From: Jejuia pallidilutea
Lineage (GTDB): Bacteria > Bacteroidota > Bacteroidia > Flavobacteriales > Flavobacteriaceae
Reading direction: 5' to 3'
NCBI RefSeq assembly: GCF_002973595.1
Contig: NZ_PVEO01000007.1
Coordinates: 1 to 64,000, forward strand
Length of the DNA: 64,000 nucleotides
In this document: positions 18,924-27,612 of the stretch, piece after piece
Layout of the letters: the number at the start of each line of letters is the position of its first letter
Numbering within the stretch: the stretch's first letter is position 1
Translations under genes and position numbers: made by a program
The notes under the pieces: generated by a model
Databases searched by the model: none
What the model was told of the DNA's origin: nothing
The model's input: only the letters and a program-made list of their open reading frames with translations

Positions 18924-19406
18924 ATGAAAGCACTAAAAATTGAAACAACTTTATTTGTTTTCGAAAATGAAAATGAACTACCGGAGGATGTAAGTAAATT
19001 AATAGATTTAGCCAAAAAAGCAAGATTAAAGGCCTATGCGCCATACTCAAACTTTGCAGTTGGTGCGGCAATTTTATTAGACAATAACGAGGTAGTTACT
19101 GGCAGTAATCAAGAAAACGCATCGTATCCTTCTGGCTTATGTGCAGAACGTACAGCAATTTATTATGCGGGTGCAAAATATCCAGATGCTAAAATTTTAA
19201 AAATTGCAATTGTAGCAGGATCGTTAAAATTTGAAACATCTCAACCCATACCTCCATGTGGCGCATGTAGGCAAGCTATTGCCGAATATGAGGTAAATCA
19301 GAAAACCAATATTGAAATTTATTTTATGGGTACTTCGGGTAATATTTTAAAATCTAACTCTTTAGAGAACCTATTGCCGTTAATTTTTGATAAATCCCAA
19401 TTATAA
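18924..19406 (+). CDS. cdd: Cytidine deaminase
   Basis: 160 aa. Zinc-site residues are visible: C73-A-E75 in GLCAERTA and PCGAC with C112 and C115. The substrate loop NFAVGAA is at 43-49. It deaminates cytidine or deoxycytidine to (deoxy)uridine in pyrimidine salvage. The N-terminus is about 20 residues longer than in the shortest tetrameric enzymes, as is usual in Bacteroidota. It lies between terminators or gaps, so it is probably single-gene. Confidence 0.94.
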   Translation: MKALKIETTLFVFENENELPEDVSKLIDLAKKARLKAYAPYSNFAVGAAILLDNNEVVTGSNQENASYPSGLCAERTAIYYAGAKYPDAKILKIAIVAGSLKFETSQPIPPCGACRQAIAEYEVNQKTNIEIYFMGTSGNILKSNSLENLLPLIFDKSQL

Positions 19407-19541
19407 TATATCTTATTTTAAATAATTAATATCATATTCCCAATAGGGCATAAATCATTTAAAAAAAGATAATATTTCTAATTTTTTCACATTTTTTACA
19501 CTTTCATTCCTAAAGGGTTTTCTCAATACCAATCAAAGTAT

Positions 19542-19549
19542 TACTTTTG
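19542..19549 (+). promoter_or_regulatory. -7 element TACTTTTG before pdhA
   Basis: A TAnnTTTG match 33 nt before the pdhA ATG. The -33 element is poor. Confidence 0.45.
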
Positions 19550-19581
19550 TATTTCGCTTAATAACCATATAAAAAACGTCG

Positions 19582-20580
19582 ATGCAAAAAATCACAAAAG
19601 AGGTTTACCTCAAATGGTACGAAGACATGTTATTCTGGAGAAAGTTTGAAGACAAACTAGCTGCAGTTTATATCCAACAGAAAGTAAGAGGATTTCTTCA
19701 TTTATACAACGGTCAAGAAGCTGTATTAGCTGGTGCTTTACATGCTATGGACCTAACTAAAGATAAAATGATTACTGCATATCGTAATCACGTTCAACCT
19801 ATAGGAATGGGCGTAGATCCCAAGCGTGTTATGGCAGAATTATTTGGAAAAGCAACCGGAACATCCAAAGGTATGGGAGGTTCTATGCATATTTTCTCTA
19901 AAGAGCACCGTTTTTATGGAGGCCATGGTATTGTAGGAGGACAAATACCTTTAGGAGCAGGTATTGCTTTTGGTGATAAATATCACGGTTTAGATGCTGT
20001 AACCTTATGTTGTTTTGGCGATGGAGCAGCAAGACAAGGTTCGCTTCATGAAACTTTTAATTTAGCAATGCTTTGGAATTTACCAGTGGTATTTGTTTGT
20101 GAAAACAACGGATACGCCATGGGTACCTCAGTAGAACGTACCGCCAACCATGACGATATTTGGAAATTAGGTTTAGGCTACGAGATGCCTAGTGGTCCTG
20201 TAGATGGTATGAATCCTGTAAAAGTGGCTGAAGCTTTTGATGAAGCCATACAAAGAGCAAGAAAAGGTGGCGGTCCTACATTTTTAGAATTAAAAACGTA
20301 CCGTTACAGAGGACATTCTATGAGTGATGCACAACATTACCGAACTAAGGATGAAGTTGAAGAATACAAAAAGATAGACCCTATTACGCAAGTAAAAAAT
20401 GTTATTCTTGAAAAGAAATACGCTACAGAAGACGAGATTAAAGTAATTGATAAGCGTGTTAAAGCACGCGTAGCAGAATGCGAGAAATTTGCTGAAGAAT
20501 CTCCATTCCCAGAAATACAGCAACTATACGATGTAGTTTACGAGCAAGAAGATTATCCATTTATCCCACACAAATTATAG
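19582..20580 (+). CDS. pdhA: Pyruvate dehydrogenase E1 component, alpha subunit
   Basis: 332 aa, the size of the alpha subunit of heterotetrameric E1. The thiamine-diphosphate motif begins GDGAARQG near 147 and ends ENNGYAMG near 173-180. The phosphorylation-loop region YRYRGHSMSD lies near 238-248. With the beta subunit it decarboxylates pyruvate and passes the acetyl group to lipoyl-E2. The E2 gene starts 3 bp after its stop, but no beta-subunit gene lies in this window. Confidence 0.95.
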   Translation: MQKITKEVYLKWYEDMLFWRKFEDKLAAVYIQQKVRGFLHLYNGQEAVLAGALHAMDLTKDKMITAYRNHVQPIGMGVDPKRVMAELFGKATGTSKGMGGSMHIFSKEHRFYGGHGIVGGQIPLGAGIAFGDKYHGLDAVTLCCFGDGAARQGSLHETFNLAMLWNLPVVFVCENNGYAMGTSVERTANHDDIWKLGLGYEMPSGPVDGMNPVKVAEAFDEAIQRARKGGGPTFLELKTYRYRGHSMSDAQHYRTKDEVEEYKKIDPITQVKNVILEKKYATEDEIKVIDKRVKARVAECEKFAEESPFPEIQQLYDVVYEQEDYPFIPHKL

Positions 20581-20583
20581 AAT

Positions 20584-22239
20584 ATGGCAATAGTAGTAAA
20601 CATGCCGCGATTAAGCGACACAATGGAAGAAGGAACAGTCGCTACTTGGTTAAAAAAAGTAGGAGACAAAATTGAAGAAGGCGATATTTTAGCTGAAATT
20701 GAAACAGATAAGGCTACTATGGAGTTCGAGTCTTTTAATGAAGGCACATTACTTCATATAGGAGTTCAAGAAGGCGAGACAACAAAAGTAGATGAGCTTT
20801 TGGCAATAATAGGTGATGAAGGCGAGGATATTTCAGATTTGCTAAACGGTGGTGGTAACGCTTCTGCCGAAGATTCAAAGGCTGAAGATACAAAGGCTGA
20901 AGCTTCTGATGAGGTTGAATCCAACAAAGACGAAACCACAGAAACTGAAGAAGTATCAAGCGCTTCAGCAGATTTACCAGAAGGCGTAATTGTTGTTACC
21001 ATGCCTAGGCTAAGTGATACTATGGAAGAAGGAACGGTAGCCACTTGGTTAAAGAAAGTGGGTGATAGTGTTGAAGAAGGAGATATTTTAGCTGAAATTG
21101 AAACAGATAAGGCTACTATGGAATTTGAATCATTCCAGTCTGGTACTTTATTAGAAATTGGTTTAAAAGAAGGAGAATCTGCTAAAGTAGACGAGCTCTT
21201 AGCTATAATAGGTCCTGCAGGAACTGATGTTTCTGGAGTTGCTGCTAATTTTAGTTCAAGTTCTGCACCAGCTGCAAAAAAAGAAGAAGCTCCAAAACAA
21301 GAAACTAAAAAAGAAGCACCAAAAACGGCGCCTGCTTCAACCGAAACTAAAACAAAAGCGCCTGCACCAACGCCTGTTACAGAAAACGGACGTTTATATG
21401 TGTCGCCTTTAGCAAAAAAGTTAGCAGAAGAAAAAGGCATCAACTTAACAAAAGTGCAGGGTTCTGGTGAAAACGGACGTATCATAAAACGCGATATTGA
21501 AAATTATGAACCAGCGGTAGGAGCAGCGGCAGTTGGTAAATTTGTACCATCTGGTCAGGAAGATTTTGAGGATATTCCAAATTCTCAAATGCGTAAAGCC
21601 ATAGCTAAGTCGTTAACCAAAAGTAAATTCTCTGCACCACACTATTATTTAGCAGTAGAGTTTAATATGGATAATGCCATGGCATTCAGAGCTCAATTTA
21701 ATTCTATTCCAGATACTAAAATATCATTTAACGATATAGTTGTTAAGGCTTGTGCTTTAGCCTTAAAACAACATCCGCAAGTTAACTCGCAATGGTTTGA
21801 TGATAAAATGCGTTTAAACAACCATGTGCATATTGGTGTTGCCGTGGCTGTTCCAGACGGTTTAGTGGTACCTGTAGTACGTTTTGCAAACGAGCAAAGT
21901 TTACCACAAATTGGGGCTGAAGTTAAAGCATTAGCTGGTAAAGCTAGAAATAAAAAACTAACGCCAGATGAAATGTCTGGAAGTACATTTACAGTATCTA
22001 ATTTAGGTATGTTTGGTATAGATTATTTTACATCTATTATCAATCAACCAAATTCGGCTATTCTATCTGTTGGTGCAATTGTGCAAAAACCAGTAGTTAA
22101 AAATGGAGAAATTGTTGTTGGAAATACCATGAAGTTAACATTGGCTTGCGACCACAGAACGGTAGATGGCGCAACAGGAGCCGAGTTCCTTCAAACATTA
22201 AGAGGGTATATTGAGAATCCTGTTACGATGTTAGTATAA
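20584..22239 (+). CDS. pdhC: Pyruvate dehydrogenase E2, dihydrolipoamide acetyltransferase
   Basis: 551 aa. Two nearly identical lipoyl domains (about 1-80 and 134-213) each carry ETDKATMEFES, with lipoylated K43 and K176. They are joined by Ala/Glu/Lys-rich swinging linkers. A peripheral-subunit-binding domain lies at about 272-308 (VSPLAKKLAEEKGI, GSGENGRI). The catalytic core (about 330-551) has DHRTVDG with H524 and D528. It transfers acetyl to CoA as core of the complex. The two lipoyl modules share a 41-bp identical DNA block, implying recent duplication or gene conversion. It is co-transcribed with pdhA. Confidence 0.95.
   Translation: MAIVVNMPRLSDTMEEGTVATWLKKVGDKIEEGDILAEIETDKATMEFESFNEGTLLHIGVQEGETTKVDELLAIIGDEGEDISDLLNGGGNASAEDSKAEDTKAEASDEVESNKDETTETEEVSSASADLPEGVIVVTMPRLSDTMEEGTVATWLKKVGDSVEEGDILAEIETDKATMEFESFQSGTLLEIGLKEGESAKVDELLAIIGPAGTDVSGVAANFSSSSAPAAKKEEAPKQETKKEAPKTAPASTETKTKAPAPTPVTENGRLYVSPLAKKLAEEKGINLTKVQGSGENGRIIKRDIENYEPAVGAAAVGKFVPSGQEDFEDIPNSQMRKAIAKSLTKSKFSAPHYYLAVEFNMDNAMAFRAQFNSIPDTKISFNDIVVKACALALKQHPQVNSQWFDDKMRLNNHVHIGVAVAVPDGLVVPVVRFANEQSLPQIGAEVKALAGKARNKKLTPDEMSGSTFTVSNLGMFGIDYFTSIINQPNSAILSVGAIVQKPVVKNGEIVVGNTMKLTLACDHRTVDGATGAEFLQTLRGYIENPVTMLV
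20683..21122 (+). repeat. In-frame direct repeat of the lipoyl-domain coding sequence
   Basis: Bases 20683-20723 and 21082-21122 are identical over 41 nt, and the match extends about 11 nt further upstream with one mismatch. The spacing is 399 bp (133 codons), so recombination would remove exactly one lipoyl domain in frame. Confidence 0.9.
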
Positions 22240-22250
22240 TATAGTTTTGT

Positions 22251-22279
22251 CATTCAGGGCAAAGCGAAGAATCTATAAA
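22251..22279. repeat. Possible dispersed repeat fragment (GTCATTCAGGGC...GAAGAATCT)
   Basis: The TTGTCATTCAGGGC and AAAGCGAAGAATCT blocks resemble a short element that I recall as scattered between genes in many Bacteroidota genomes. There is only one copy in this window, so the repeat status is recalled, not shown. Confidence 0.35.
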
Positions 22280-22286
22280 TATTAAG

Positions 22287-22321
22287 AACCTGTTTCAATT
22301 ACATTGGAGCAGGTTTTTTTA
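22287..22321 (+). terminator. Terminator of the pdhA-pdhC operon
   Basis: AACCTG pairs with CAGGTT and inner CAAT with ATTG across a 3x3 internal loop. T7-8 follows. Confidence 0.8.
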
Positions 22322-22343
22322 TCTTTAACATCAAAATTATAAT

Positions 22344-23291
22344 ATGAAAAAAATATTAACTCTATTAGTTTTTGTAATATTGATAAGCTGTGGTGGCCAA
22401 AAGCAAATTATCAATACTCCCAACGCTATTAAGCTTGAAGAGGTAAAAGAAAGCCTTGAGTATTTAGCTTCAGACGAATTAGAGGGAAGAAGTACAGGTA
22501 GTAAGGGCATAGAAAAAGCAGCAATTTATATTGAGGATTTCTTCAAAGCGCATAAAATAAAACCTTATTTTAAGACCTACCGCGATAGTTTTAACTTAAA
22601 AGATATAGTGGGCTATAATGTTGTTGGTTACATTGAGGGGAATGACCCTAACCTAAAAAAAGAATTTGTGATACTCGGTGCGCATTACGATCATATAGGT
22701 AAGGGAAAGGCAGTAAATGGTGATACTATTGCTAATGGCGCAAACGATGATGCATCTGGTACTGTTGCGGTTTTAGAATGGGCTAAATACTTTTCTAAAA
22801 CTAAAAACAATAAAAGAAGTATTTTATTTACGCTATACGCAGCAGAAGAGTTAGGTTTAAAAGGTTCTGGGCATCTAGCCGAACGCCTTAAAGCTCAAAA
22901 CATAGATTTGTACACTATGATTAATTTTGAAATGATTGGTGTGCCTAGAGCCGAAGATGAAATTATGGCATATATTTCTGGTTATGAAAAATCTAATATT
23001 GCAGATAAGTTAAATGGATATTCTGGTACAGAAATTATAGGATTCTTACCTAAGGCGAGAGAATATAAGCTATTTATGCGCTCTGATAATTATCCGTTTT
23101 ATAATGCCTTTAAAGTACCTGCACATGCCATTTCTACTTTTGACTTTACTAATTTTGACTACTATCATCATGTGGATGATGAGGCAGACAAAATGGATTT
23201 TCAGCATATGACTAATTTTATAAAAAAAATGATTCCTGCTATAGAAGGTATGGTAAATACAACTTCAAAAGAAATTAAACTAAATGAATAA
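22344..23291 (+). CDS. M28-family zinc aminopeptidase, lipoprotein
   Basis: 315 aa with a lipoprotein signal (MKKILTLLVFVILISCGG, Cys16). The M28 metal ligands are visible: H114 and D116 in GAHYDHIG, D135/D136 in GANDDASGT and E168/E169 in AAEELGLKGSGH; MINFEMIG follows near 195. It should be anchored in the envelope and release N-terminal amino acids from peptides. It is the first gene of a three-gene operon, with an 8-bp overlap with the SDR gene. Substrate specificity is not readable. Confidence 0.9.
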   Translation: MKKILTLLVFVILISCGGQKQIINTPNAIKLEEVKESLEYLASDELEGRSTGSKGIEKAAIYIEDFFKAHKIKPYFKTYRDSFNLKDIVGYNVVGYIEGNDPNLKKEFVILGAHYDHIGKGKAVNGDTIANGANDDASGTVAVLEWAKYFSKTKNNKRSILFTLYAAEELGLKGSGHLAERLKAQNIDLYTMINFEMIGVPRAEDEIMAYISGYEKSNIADKLNGYSGTEIIGFLPKAREYKLFMRSDNYPFYNAFKVPAHAISTFDFTNFDYYHHVDDEADKMDFQHMTNFIKKMIPAIEGMVNTTSKEIKLNE

Positions 23292-23967
23292 AAATATTAT
23301 AATAACGGGCACTAGCCGAGGTATAGGTTTCGAATTAGTACAATTGTTTGCAAAAGCAGGCCATAAGGTTTTGGCATTATCGCGAAATGAAAAACCAATT
23401 CAGAATTTAAAGTTAGAAAATGTTACCTGTTTTTCTTTTGATTTAAATGATAGCGCCTCATACAGAAAAGTAGAGGCCTTTATACAAACTAAATGGCATA
23501 ACGTTGATATTTTAATTAACAATGCAGGAGCACTATTAAACAAGCCATTTGCTGAAACTACAATAGATGATTTTGAGAATGTTTACAAAACCAACGTTTA
23601 CGGTGTAGCTGAACTCACAAGAGTGGTTCTTCCATTTATGAAGAGTAGAAGTCATGTAGTAACTATTAGTTCAATGGGTGGTGTTCAGGGCAGTATGAAA
23701 TTCCCCGGTTTAGCAGCATACAGTTCTAGTAAAGCAGCAGTAATAACACTTACAGAGTTGTTAGCAGAAGAATATAAAGAAACTGGAATATCGTTTAATG
23801 TTTTAGCTTTAGGAGCGGTGCAAACTGAAATGTTGGAAGAGGCATTTCCAGGATATAAAGCACCAACAACCGCTCTTGAAATGGCCAAATATATTTTTGA
23901 TTTTTCGTTAAACGGAAATACATATTATAATGGTAAACTGTTGCAGGTTTCTAATTCTACGCCGTAG
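23284..23967 (+). CDS. Short-chain dehydrogenase/reductase
   Basis: 227 aa, the classical SDR layout: the cofactor loop TGTSRGIG at 8-15, INNAG near 79, a serine in the SSMGG segment near 131, and Y146-xxx-K150 in YSSSK. An NAD(P)-dependent oxidoreductase of unknown substrate. The start overlaps the end of the upstream M28 peptidase gene, so translation is probably coupled. The HAD phosphatase gene follows 3 bp later. Confidence 0.88.
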   Translation: MNKNIIITGTSRGIGFELVQLFAKAGHKVLALSRNEKPIQNLKLENVTCFSFDLNDSASYRKVEAFIQTKWHNVDILINNAGALLNKPFAETTIDDFENVYKTNVYGVAELTRVVLPFMKSRSHVVTISSMGGVQGSMKFPGLAAYSSSKAAVITLTELLAEEYKETGISFNVLALGAVQTEMLEEAFPGYKAPTTALEMAKYIFDFSLNGNTYYNGKLLQVSNSTP

Positions 23968-23970
23968 TAT

Positions 23971-24606
23971 ATGAGTAAATACAAATGTGTAATTTTTGAT
24001 TGTGATGGTGTGTTGATTGATAGTGAGCCTATTGCCATTGGTGTTTTGGTTGAAATGGCCAATCATCTTGGAGCAAATATGGACTTTAATACAGCATTAA
24101 TTGAGTTAAAGGGAAAGTCGTTTAACTCTTGTACGCATTTAATTTCAAAATGTATTGGGAAACCGCTGCCGGTTAACTTTGAATCTGATTATCGCATTAA
24201 TACTTTTGAAGCGTTTAGAGAAAAAATAAAACCCATAAAAGGTGTTAAGAGCGTGGTTGAAAATTTAGACATTCCATTTTGTACAGCTTCTAGCGGACCA
24301 GAAAATAAAATAAGATTAAACCTAGAAGTAACAGGCTTGTTACCATATTTCGAAGGCAATATTTTTAGTTGTTATGCGATTAAAAAATGGAAACCAGAAC
24401 CCGATATTTTTTTATGGGCTGCAAAAACAATGGGGTTTAAACCCAGTGAATGTTTGGTTATTGAAGATAGTGTTTCTGGTGCTACTGCTGCAAAATTAGG
24501 TGGTTTTGATGTGTTTGGTTATACGGAGCACGATTATAATAACGAGCTTGACGGCATAGCAACTAATACATTTAACAACATGGAAAAACTTTTAGAGATG
24601 ATATAG
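23971..24606 (+). CDS. HAD-superfamily phosphatase (beta-phosphoglucomutase-like)
   Basis: 211 aa. Motif I is DCDGVLIDSEP with nucleophile D10 and general acid D12, motif II is in TASSGP near 108-113, motif III is KKWKPEPDIF near 137-146 and motif IV is VIEDSVSG near 160. The helical cap follows motif I. It belongs to the subfamily that acts on small sugar phosphates; the substrate is unknown. Last gene of the 22344-24606 operon. Confidence 0.88.
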   Translation: MSKYKCVIFDCDGVLIDSEPIAIGVLVEMANHLGANMDFNTALIELKGKSFNSCTHLISKCIGKPLPVNFESDYRINTFEAFREKIKPIKGVKSVVENLDIPFCTASSGPENKIRLNLEVTGLLPYFEGNIFSCYAIKKWKPEPDIFLWAAKTMGFKPSECLVIEDSVSGATAAKLGGFDVFGYTEHDYNNELDGIATNTFNNMEKLLEMI

Positions 24607-24670
24607 GTTTAGCTAATTTTTTACATATATGCTTTAAATTAAGTTTTTGCAAAATTTCATTTTTCATTAT

Positions 24671-26431
24671 TTAGAAAAGCTTTACTGATTTTGATACTAT
24701 TTCCAACCCATCATCAATTAAGTGCCCAAATTCAGGTTTGTTTCGTTTAATGCTTTCTAAATGTTTTACTATTTTTTTAGATAATTCAGTTTCATTATCA
24801 ATTTGGGACAATTCGTAAAGTTCTACAGGTAGTAACCAATCGTTAGGGTGGTTTTCTATAAGTTCTTCCAGTACTTTGGTTCTAGAAACTGTGTTATTCT
24901 TACCTTCTCTATAATCTCTAACTTGTTGGTACAATGTTTCTAGGGCAATACGTTGTTTAGATTTTTTTACGTGTATGGTTTGTGTAGAAGGCACATGCGT
25001 TATCAAATCAAAACTGCTATAATCGGCAGGTCCAGAAAATGCAGAAACAATATCCTTGCCAACAGCCATATCGTAAACCCCCCAATCTGGTTGAAACAGT
25101 ACATTTTCTTCATGCTTTACTATACAGTTCTTAAAGCTTATTAAAATAATTTTTCCTTGCAAGTTACGTTTTCCTGTAATAATTTCACCAGAGACTGATA
25201 TGCCACCTTCAAATTCTAAAATAATAACGTTTCCTTCATAAATATTATAGGCCGCTAAATCGCGAGGGCTCATATCTTCAATAGCAATGTTTATACCCTT
25301 TAATTTTCCAACAGGAGAACCAAAACCATTGGCATGCGTATTTGTACCGTGGCCAACTAATTCTTTTTCTCTATAAGACAAAGCGGTTTTGCCTGTAGTT
25401 TGTACATAAATTGGTTTGCCGTCGTAAGCGATTACATTACTGAAAATTCCAGAAATTTGTAGCCCTGTGCTTAATTCTATAGTGCCCAGAGCTTTTGATG
25501 CTATTAATTTATTAACTCCAGATAAACCACCTCGCCTTAGTGCCATAGTGTTTGCAAATTCTTCAAGAATTAAACTTAGGTGCGCAAAATTTGGGGTTAC
25601 ATATAGTTGTGGTTGTGGCTTGGTAATATCAAAATCTTTAAATGTAGCATTAATATCGTATGGTAGTTTTTTTACTTTATCTGTCATGCACCAAGCACTC
25701 TCGCCAATAGATGATAACAAGCCAGCACCATAAATTTTCGGATTTTCAATAGAGCCTATCAATCCATATTCAACAGTCCACCAGTGTAAATTTCTTATTA
25801 AAGCCATTTCACTTGGTGCTCCCATATTTTGCTGTAATTCCTCTACTTTTTTTTCTGCTGAAACTATAGCCTCTTCAGTAGAGTTTGGTGCTTCTTTTAT
25901 AATGGATAGGTGGCGTACCGCTTCGTATAATTCATAATCTTTTGCAGAAGAAATAGCTTTACATCCAATTTCGCCAAAGCGTCTTAAATATTCTGCATAT
26001 TCTGGATTAGCAATTATGGGTGCATGTCCAGCGCCTTCATGAATAATATCAGGGGCAGGTGTATATTCAATATGTTCTAGCTGTCTGATGTCGCTGGCAA
26101 TAACCAATACATTATAAGCCTGAAATTCCATAAAAGCATTGGGTGGAATAAAACCATCTACCGCTACAGCAGCCCAACCAATATCTTTTAAAATACGGTT
26201 CATGCCATACATGTTAGGGATGCTATTTATAGAAATACCAGTTTGTTTTAAGCCATCTAAATAAGAACCGTGTGCCACTTTGCTTAAAAAATCTACATTT
26301 TTGCGCATCACATAACGCCATACAGCTTGGTCTATTGCCGAATACTCGTTATAGTTCTGTGGTTTTATAAACTGCTTTAAATGCTTGGGTAGCTTTTGTA
26401 GTATTAGGTTTGACTCAAATATATCCGACAT
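24671..26431 (-). CDS. Aromatic amino acid hydroxylase, long form
   Basis: 586 aa from the ATG at 26431. The frame extends to 26509 but only with a TTG start, so the ATG is preferred. The first half is a pterin-dependent hydroxylase domain: iron ligands H131 and H136 in HEGAGH, and E221 in WWTVEYGL, as in phenylalanine hydroxylase. It should convert Phe to Tyr (or act on Trp) with tetrahydropterin and O2. A 25-residue charged insertion precedes the third ligand. Residues from about 310 onward form a second region of about 270 residues that I do not recognise; normal bacterial enzymes end near 260-300. No pterin carbinolamine dehydratase gene is adjacent. Confidence 0.88.
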   Translation of the reverse strand: MSDIFESNLILQKLPKHLKQFIKPQNYNEYSAIDQAVWRYVMRKNVDFLSKVAHGSYLDGLKQTGISINSIPNMYGMNRILKDIGWAAVAVDGFIPPNAFMEFQAYNVLVIASDIRQLEHIEYTPAPDIIHEGAGHAPIIANPEYAEYLRRFGEIGCKAISSAKDYELYEAVRHLSIIKEAPNSTEEAIVSAEKKVEELQQNMGAPSEMALIRNLHWWTVEYGLIGSIENPKIYGAGLLSSIGESAWCMTDKVKKLPYDINATFKDFDITKPQPQLYVTPNFAHLSLILEEFANTMALRRGGLSGVNKLIASKALGTIELSTGLQISGIFSNVIAYDGKPIYVQTTGKTALSYREKELVGHGTNTHANGFGSPVGKLKGINIAIEDMSPRDLAAYNIYEGNVIILEFEGGISVSGEIITGKRNLQGKIILISFKNCIVKHEENVLFQPDWGVYDMAVGKDIVSAFSGPADYSSFDLITHVPSTQTIHVKKSKQRIALETLYQQVRDYREGKNNTVSRTKVLEELIENHPNDWLLPVELYELSQIDNETELSKKIVKHLESIKRNKPEFGHLIDDGLEIVSKSVKLF

Positions 26432-26632
26432 TTCTAAAGTTTGTACGTTAAAGGCAACTAAAAATACGAATAATTCATCAAAAGACTTAATTTTTAACTT
26501 TTCTTTCAATAGTAGTTTTAAAAGTTAAAATTATTTTACTAATATGGAACAATAAAAAAGGATAAGTATAATGGGGAAGAATAATAAGGATTTATCTAAA
26601 ACCAAACAAAAAATAGTATAGGTTAAGATATA

Positions 26633-26702
26633 ACAAAAGAGGCTATCTAAAAAGTACTTTTAATGTCCTTCATTCAGGACAACACTTTGCAAATAGCCTC
26701 TT
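26633..26702 (-). terminator. Terminator of the DUF4136 lipoprotein gene
   Basis: AAGAGGCTAT pairs with ATAGCCTCTT. Inside, GTCCT pairs with AGGAC and AAAGT with ACTTT, making a long hairpin. On the minus strand it is followed by TTTTG. Confidence 0.6.
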
Positions 26703-26710
26703 GTAAATGT

Positions 26711-27283
26711 TTATTTTTCTGCTTCAGGAGGGTATTGTTCCAGTATTTTAGAAACAAATTCTTTAATACGTTCTTCTTTCTTTTCAGTATTTCTACTTAA
26801 GAAACCGGTACCCATACCTTGCCAAATTAGCTCTTTCTTTTTAGCATTAATAAGGTCTACAAAAAGAACACCTTCGGTTTGGGTAGATACTGCTGGCTGA
26901 TTCCAACCCCAGCCCCATCCAGGACCAAAGCCTCCCCAGCCTCCCCAGCCCCATCCGCCCCAACCCCAGGCGCCCATGCCCCAAGCATTGTTGTAAACGT
27001 CTACGCGTTGGTTGGATTTGGTGAAAATGCTAATAAGAATATCTGGATCTTCAGATTTTATAAAACCTTTGGCTAAAAGTTCTGCTTCAATAGCACGTAA
27101 AATTCGGCGTTTATCTATATCGTTAATTTCGGCCTTATCAATCCCCGTCTTAAAAAAGGCAAAGGTTTTAAAAGAACTAAAATCGGCTTTTCTATCATAA
27201 TCTGTCGATACTCTAACAGAAGAGCATGAGGTGGCCACTATAAGAAGGGCTATAAGTGGTAAAGTTTTAAATAATTTTTTCAT
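26711..27283 (-). CDS. DUF4136-type lipoprotein with Gly/Trp-rich segment
   Basis: 190 aa with a lipoprotein signal (lipobox ATSC, Cys20), then STDYDRKADFSSFKTFAF typical of DUF4136 proteins. A 25-residue segment near 100-125 is made almost only of Gly and Trp. The end (LIWQGMGTGFL) is also family-like. Probably a periplasmic-facing, membrane-anchored envelope protein of unknown role. It has its own terminator; a 54-aa DUF5522 gene lies upstream on the same strand. Confidence 0.8.
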   Translation of the reverse strand: MKKLFKTLPLIALLIVATSCSSVRVSTDYDRKADFSSFKTFAFFKTGIDKAEINDIDKRRILRAIEAELLAKGFIKSEDPDILISIFTKSNQRVDVYNNAWGMGAWGWGGWGWGGWGGFGPGWGWGWNQPAVSTQTEGVLFVDLINAKKKELIWQGMGTGFLSRNTEKKEERIKEFVSKILEQYPPEAEK

Positions 27284-27380
27284 GGCATATATATTTAATT
27301 TTTAATCTCAGTAGAGTAGAGATGTTACAACTTTTTATAATATTATAATCATCAATAATCATACCACATAAGCTAAAAAG

Positions 27381-27545
27381 CTAGCGTTGTATTGTATTTG
27401 TTTTTTTGTTGTAGCCATAAGGGCAATGTCTGCAACCACTTTCACAGCAGTAACCGCGTTTTAAGTGGTATTGTTCCGTAAAACAGCGATAACCTTCGGG
27501 TGTAAGGTAATAATCGCCTTTTTCTATAGGGATAATCTTTTTCAT
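27381..27545 (-). CDS. DUF5522 small Cys-rich protein
   Basis: A 54-aa ORF starting MKKIIPIEKG with ATG at 27545 and TAG at 27381-27383. It carries the compact conserved block RGYCCESGCRHCPYGY at residues 30-45, with four cysteines that could hold a metal. I recall this block as DUF5522, common in Bacteroidota. Function unknown. Too short for most ORF callers. Confidence 0.82.
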   Translation of the reverse strand: MKKIIPIEKGDYYLTPEGYRCFTEQYHLKRGYCCESGCRHCPYGYNKKTNTIQR

Positions 27546-27612
27546 ATATAACAAAGATATTTAATTTTAAAGAATTATTTTGTGGTTTGGTTTTTTGACG
27601 TTTCATTATTAA

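Noticed and set aside
20766-21485. 239-codon open frame on the minus strand
   Set aside because: Lies wholly inside the E2 gene and is caused by its Ala/Glu/Lys-rich linkers; Ser/Pro-rich translation with no family character.
26432-26509. Longer start of the aromatic amino acid hydroxylase
   Set aside because: Needs a TTG start; the ATG at 26431 opens with residues like those of other flavobacterial hydroxylases.
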